Positions 62,381 through 64,000 of a stretch of DNA of 64,000 nt are shown here, piece by piece (position 1 is the first letter of the stretch; each line of letters starts with the position of its first letter). The stretch is from Candidatus Melainabacteria bacterium (lineage in GTDB: Bacteria; Cyanobacteriota; Vampirovibrionia; Gastranaerophilales; Gastranaerophilaceae), in NCBI GenBank assembly GCA_003258735.1, contig QHME01000004.1, forward strand, positions 187,321-251,320, written 5' to 3'. The position numbers and the translations under genes are program-made. The notes under the pieces are model-generated. The model made no database searches and was not told where the DNA came from. It saw nothing but the letters and a program-made list of their open reading frames with translations.

Positions 62381-62725
62381 CTAAATTTCGCCTCTTGAAA
62401 TTTTGTTGATAAGTTCAGTTACTCTTGCGCCTTCTTCCAAACCGTTTGAATATACAAAGCGAAGTTCAGGAGTTAATCTCAAGCGAAGTCTTTTGCCAAC
62501 TTCGTATCTGATTTTAGCGGTGCTTTTTTCGATAATTTCTTTTGATTTTTCGACTTGTTCAGGTGAACCTAAAACACTATATATAACTTTGGCAAATGAG
62601 TTGTCATGCGCAACTTCAACATCGATAATTGAAACTACACCTTCAAGACCTCTGATTTCTTTTCTCAAGATTTCAGAAATGTCACGCATCAATTCTTTTC
62701 TTACTCGTTCGTTACGTAATGTCAT
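62381..62725 (-). CDS. rbfA: Ribosome-binding factor A
   Basis: 114 aa KH-fold 30S maturation factor: RNERVRKELMRDISEILRKE, then VSIIDVEVAHDNSFAKVIYSV and RLTPELRFVYS. AAGGAG ribosome site and TATAAT upstream. First gene of rbfA-truB-DUF2993-GerMN-HicB. Confidence 0.96.
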   Translation of the reverse strand: MTLRNERVRKELMRDISEILRKEIRGLEGVVSIIDVEVAHDNSFAKVIYSVLGSPEQVEKSKEIIEKSTAKIRYEVGKRLRLRLTPELRFVYSNGLEEGARVTELINKISRGEI

Positions 62726-62770
62726 AATAATCTCCTTGTTACAAGTGATTATAACATAAAATAAATAAAT

Positions 62771-62995
62771 TTAACGACCGAGTCGTATTTCATCAAAGTC
62801 AATATAAATTCTGTAGCCTAGAATTTTGCAAATCATTTTCATTTCAGAATAGCGCAAAGACTCGCTTTTTAATTTGTGGGATAGCAGACTTTGTGAGTAA
62901 TTTTTACCGCTAAGCTCAGTCATTTTTCTTGCAAGTTCTGTAATCGTCATACATTTTGACGTCAGCATTATTTTAACTTCTTCGCGTACATTCAT
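62771..62995 (-). CDS. Small helix-turn-helix regulator
   Basis: 74 aa. HTH at about residues 9-60 (KCMTITELARKMTELSGKNY, SQSLLSHKLKSESLRYSEM) and end ICKILGYRIYIDFDEI. Related in build to the HTH at 3114-3389. ATG at 62995 is chosen since TATAAT (63002-63007) ends 6 nt before it: predicted leaderless. Divergent from the prepilin-like gene at 63112, with a dyad in the gap. Confidence 0.75.
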   Translation of the reverse strand: MNVREEVKIMLTSKCMTITELARKMTELSGKNYSQSLLSHKLKSESLRYSEMKMICKILGYRIYIDFDEIRLGR

Positions 62996-63015
62996 AGTGA
63001 AATTATACAATTCTA

Positions 63016-63062
63016 TTGACTTGATATGAAATATATTGTATTATTATGAATAATATTCATAA
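63016..63062. promoter_or_regulatory. Promoter and dyad operator of the 63.1-kb prepilin gene
   Basis: Plus strand: TTGACT (63016-63021), 17 bp, TATTAT (63039-63044). The perfect dyad TTATGAATA-A-TATTCATAA (63044-63062) touches the -10 and covers the start site. Further TATTCAT copies follow. Confidence 0.65.
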
Positions 63063-63111
63063 ATATAAAATTTATTCATTATTCATTTACAGCTGAAAGG
63101 GAAGTTTATAT

Positions 63112-63912
63112 ATGAAAAAGTCTTCAACATTTGGGTTTACACTTGCGGAGGTTTTGATAACTCTAGGTATTATTGGTGTCGTTGCAGCGATGACAATTCC
63201 GGTATTACTAACCAATATTAAAAATAAAAGGACATATAATCATCTACTAAAGGTAAGAGCAACATTTGAACAAGGAATAAAATTGATGCTAGCAGAAGAT
63301 ACAACTAGTAATGTATCTGGCACCGAATTTTTTATTAATAATTCATATGCTGCGAATGAAAAATATTTACCAAGATATTTTAAGGTAAAATCTTCTAATA
63401 AAACCTATGGCTTTGGTGGTAGTTATACATCAGAACAAATAAAACAAGATACCACGGGAAACAAATTATATTATAGAAATTTAAATTCAACAGGTAAGTA
63501 TACTCATTATTTGTCAAGTCAATTGATGACTGGAGAAATTTTTGTATTCTATCTATTCAATAATGTTTCTAGCTTATATGGTTCAGTTATAGATAAGAAC
63601 AAGAATGTTCCTCCCCTTGTTGGGAGTATAATGGTTGATTTAAATGGAACAGCATTTCCTAATACTATAGGAGAGGATATTTTTTGTTTTTATATAGCAG
63701 ATGATGGACATCTAGTACCTCAAGGAAGTTTAGAGTATGCGTTAATTAATACTGCATCTGGAGATATTGAAGAAGCAAAAGCCTCAACATATTATTGGAA
63801 AAGTGCAACTAAAACATCTAATAATGGCTGTAATAGAGATTCTCGTAAATATACAGGAACAGGTAGGGGTTGTACTGGAAGAGTTTTTGAAGAAAAAGGC
63901 ATAAAATATTAG
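63112..63912 (+). CDS. Type IV prepilin-like protein under HTH control
   Basis: 266 aa. Short leader MKKSSTFG then FTLAEVLITLGIIGVVAA (cleavage after Gly, Glu+5) and MTIPVLL. Exported domain ends with Cys-containing NGCNRDSRKYTGTGRGCTGR. AAAGGGAAG ribosome site. After the stop, another frame stays open to 63989, so the true C-terminus may be longer (possible frameshift). Probably a minor pilin. Confidence 0.8.
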   Translation: MKKSSTFGFTLAEVLITLGIIGVVAAMTIPVLLTNIKNKRTYNHLLKVRATFEQGIKLMLAEDTTSNVSGTEFFINNSYAANEKYLPRYFKVKSSNKTYGFGGSYTSEQIKQDTTGNKLYYRNLNSTGKYTHYLSSQLMTGEIFVFYLFNNVSSLYGSVIDKNKNVPPLVGSIMVDLNGTAFPNTIGEDIFCFYIADDGHLVPQGSLEYALINTASGDIEEAKASTYYWKSATKTSNNGCNRDSRKYTGTGRGCTGRVFEEKGIKY

Positions 63913-64000
63913 CACTTAATGACAAAAATCCACCAGGTGCAGGTACATATTGGAAAGATTATATTGGTAAAAAGCTGTATAAGAAGTAATTTATTTTTAC

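Overview
The window looks like a chromosomal segment of a non-photosynthetic cyanobacterial relative (Melainabacteria/Vampirovibrionia, probably a gut Gastranaerophilales). This is inferred from very AT-rich DNA, three prepilin-like proteins with the N-terminus GFTLAEVLITLGIIGVVAA (or close variants), an SLH-domain envelope protein, the order efp-accB-accC, DUF2993 and divergent-PAP2 proteins, and Gram-negative type IV pilus genes. No rRNA or species-level marker was used, so the assignment is an inference.

Region 1 (about 44-16689) is a probable integrative element. An exact 22-bp direct repeat lies at 44-65 and 16668-16689, the right copy just beyond the 3' end of a tRNA-Pro(CGG) gene. The right end carries a tyrosine integrase, an excisionase-like protein and a divergent XRE repressor, with three copies of a CGTAC-N2-GTACG operator between them. 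Inside are a possible replication initiator and an unknown partner, a second short tyrosine recombinase, a serine recombinase with a res-like palindrome, and defence-type cargo. The cargo includes an orphan adenine methyltransferase, a Fic protein, an AbiTii-type protein split from its apparent C-terminal module, and a minus-strand operon (11215 down to 5217). That operon encodes a PLD nuclease fused to a sigma-region-4-like segment, a small protein, a methyltransferase-like subunit lacking the catalytic motif, an Eco57I-type methyltransferase and a GIY-YIG/SF2 helicase. It is the best candidate for an undescribed defence system here.

Region 2 (16.7-35.8 kb) is housekeeping: a GH77-like glucanotransferase, a MarR regulator with a DHA2 drug exporter, an aminotransferase with an M20 peptidase, purB, efp-accB-accC, folC, rpmI-rplT, a MATE transporter, a U32 (TrhP-like) protein and a YqeG phosphatase. 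Region 3 (36-42.2 kb) is a type IV pilus operon: PilP/GspC-like protein, secretin, PilB ATPase and PilC. Region 4 (42.2-64 kb) holds an SDR, rbgA, rplS, pyk, an SLH protein, a uridine-kinase-like protein, a pair of glycine-zipper paralogues of unknown function, a two-component system with tadA, rsgA with a prenyl synthase and a PAP2-like protein, and a rbfA-truB operon.

Two themes recur. First, several genes without a Shine-Dalgarno sequence have a sigma-70 -10 box exactly 6-7 nt before the ATG (purB, the U32 gene, rsgA, a TIGR02757-like gene, MATE, a small HTH gene, the AbiTii gene and a 50-aa ORF). This predicts leaderless mRNAs. rsgA and the TIGR02757-like gene even share one palindromic -35 box. 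Second, small HTH genes lie divergent to prepilin-like genes with a dyad operator between them (26.0-27.1 kb and 62.8-63.9 kb). All functions are read from motifs and context; no database search was run.
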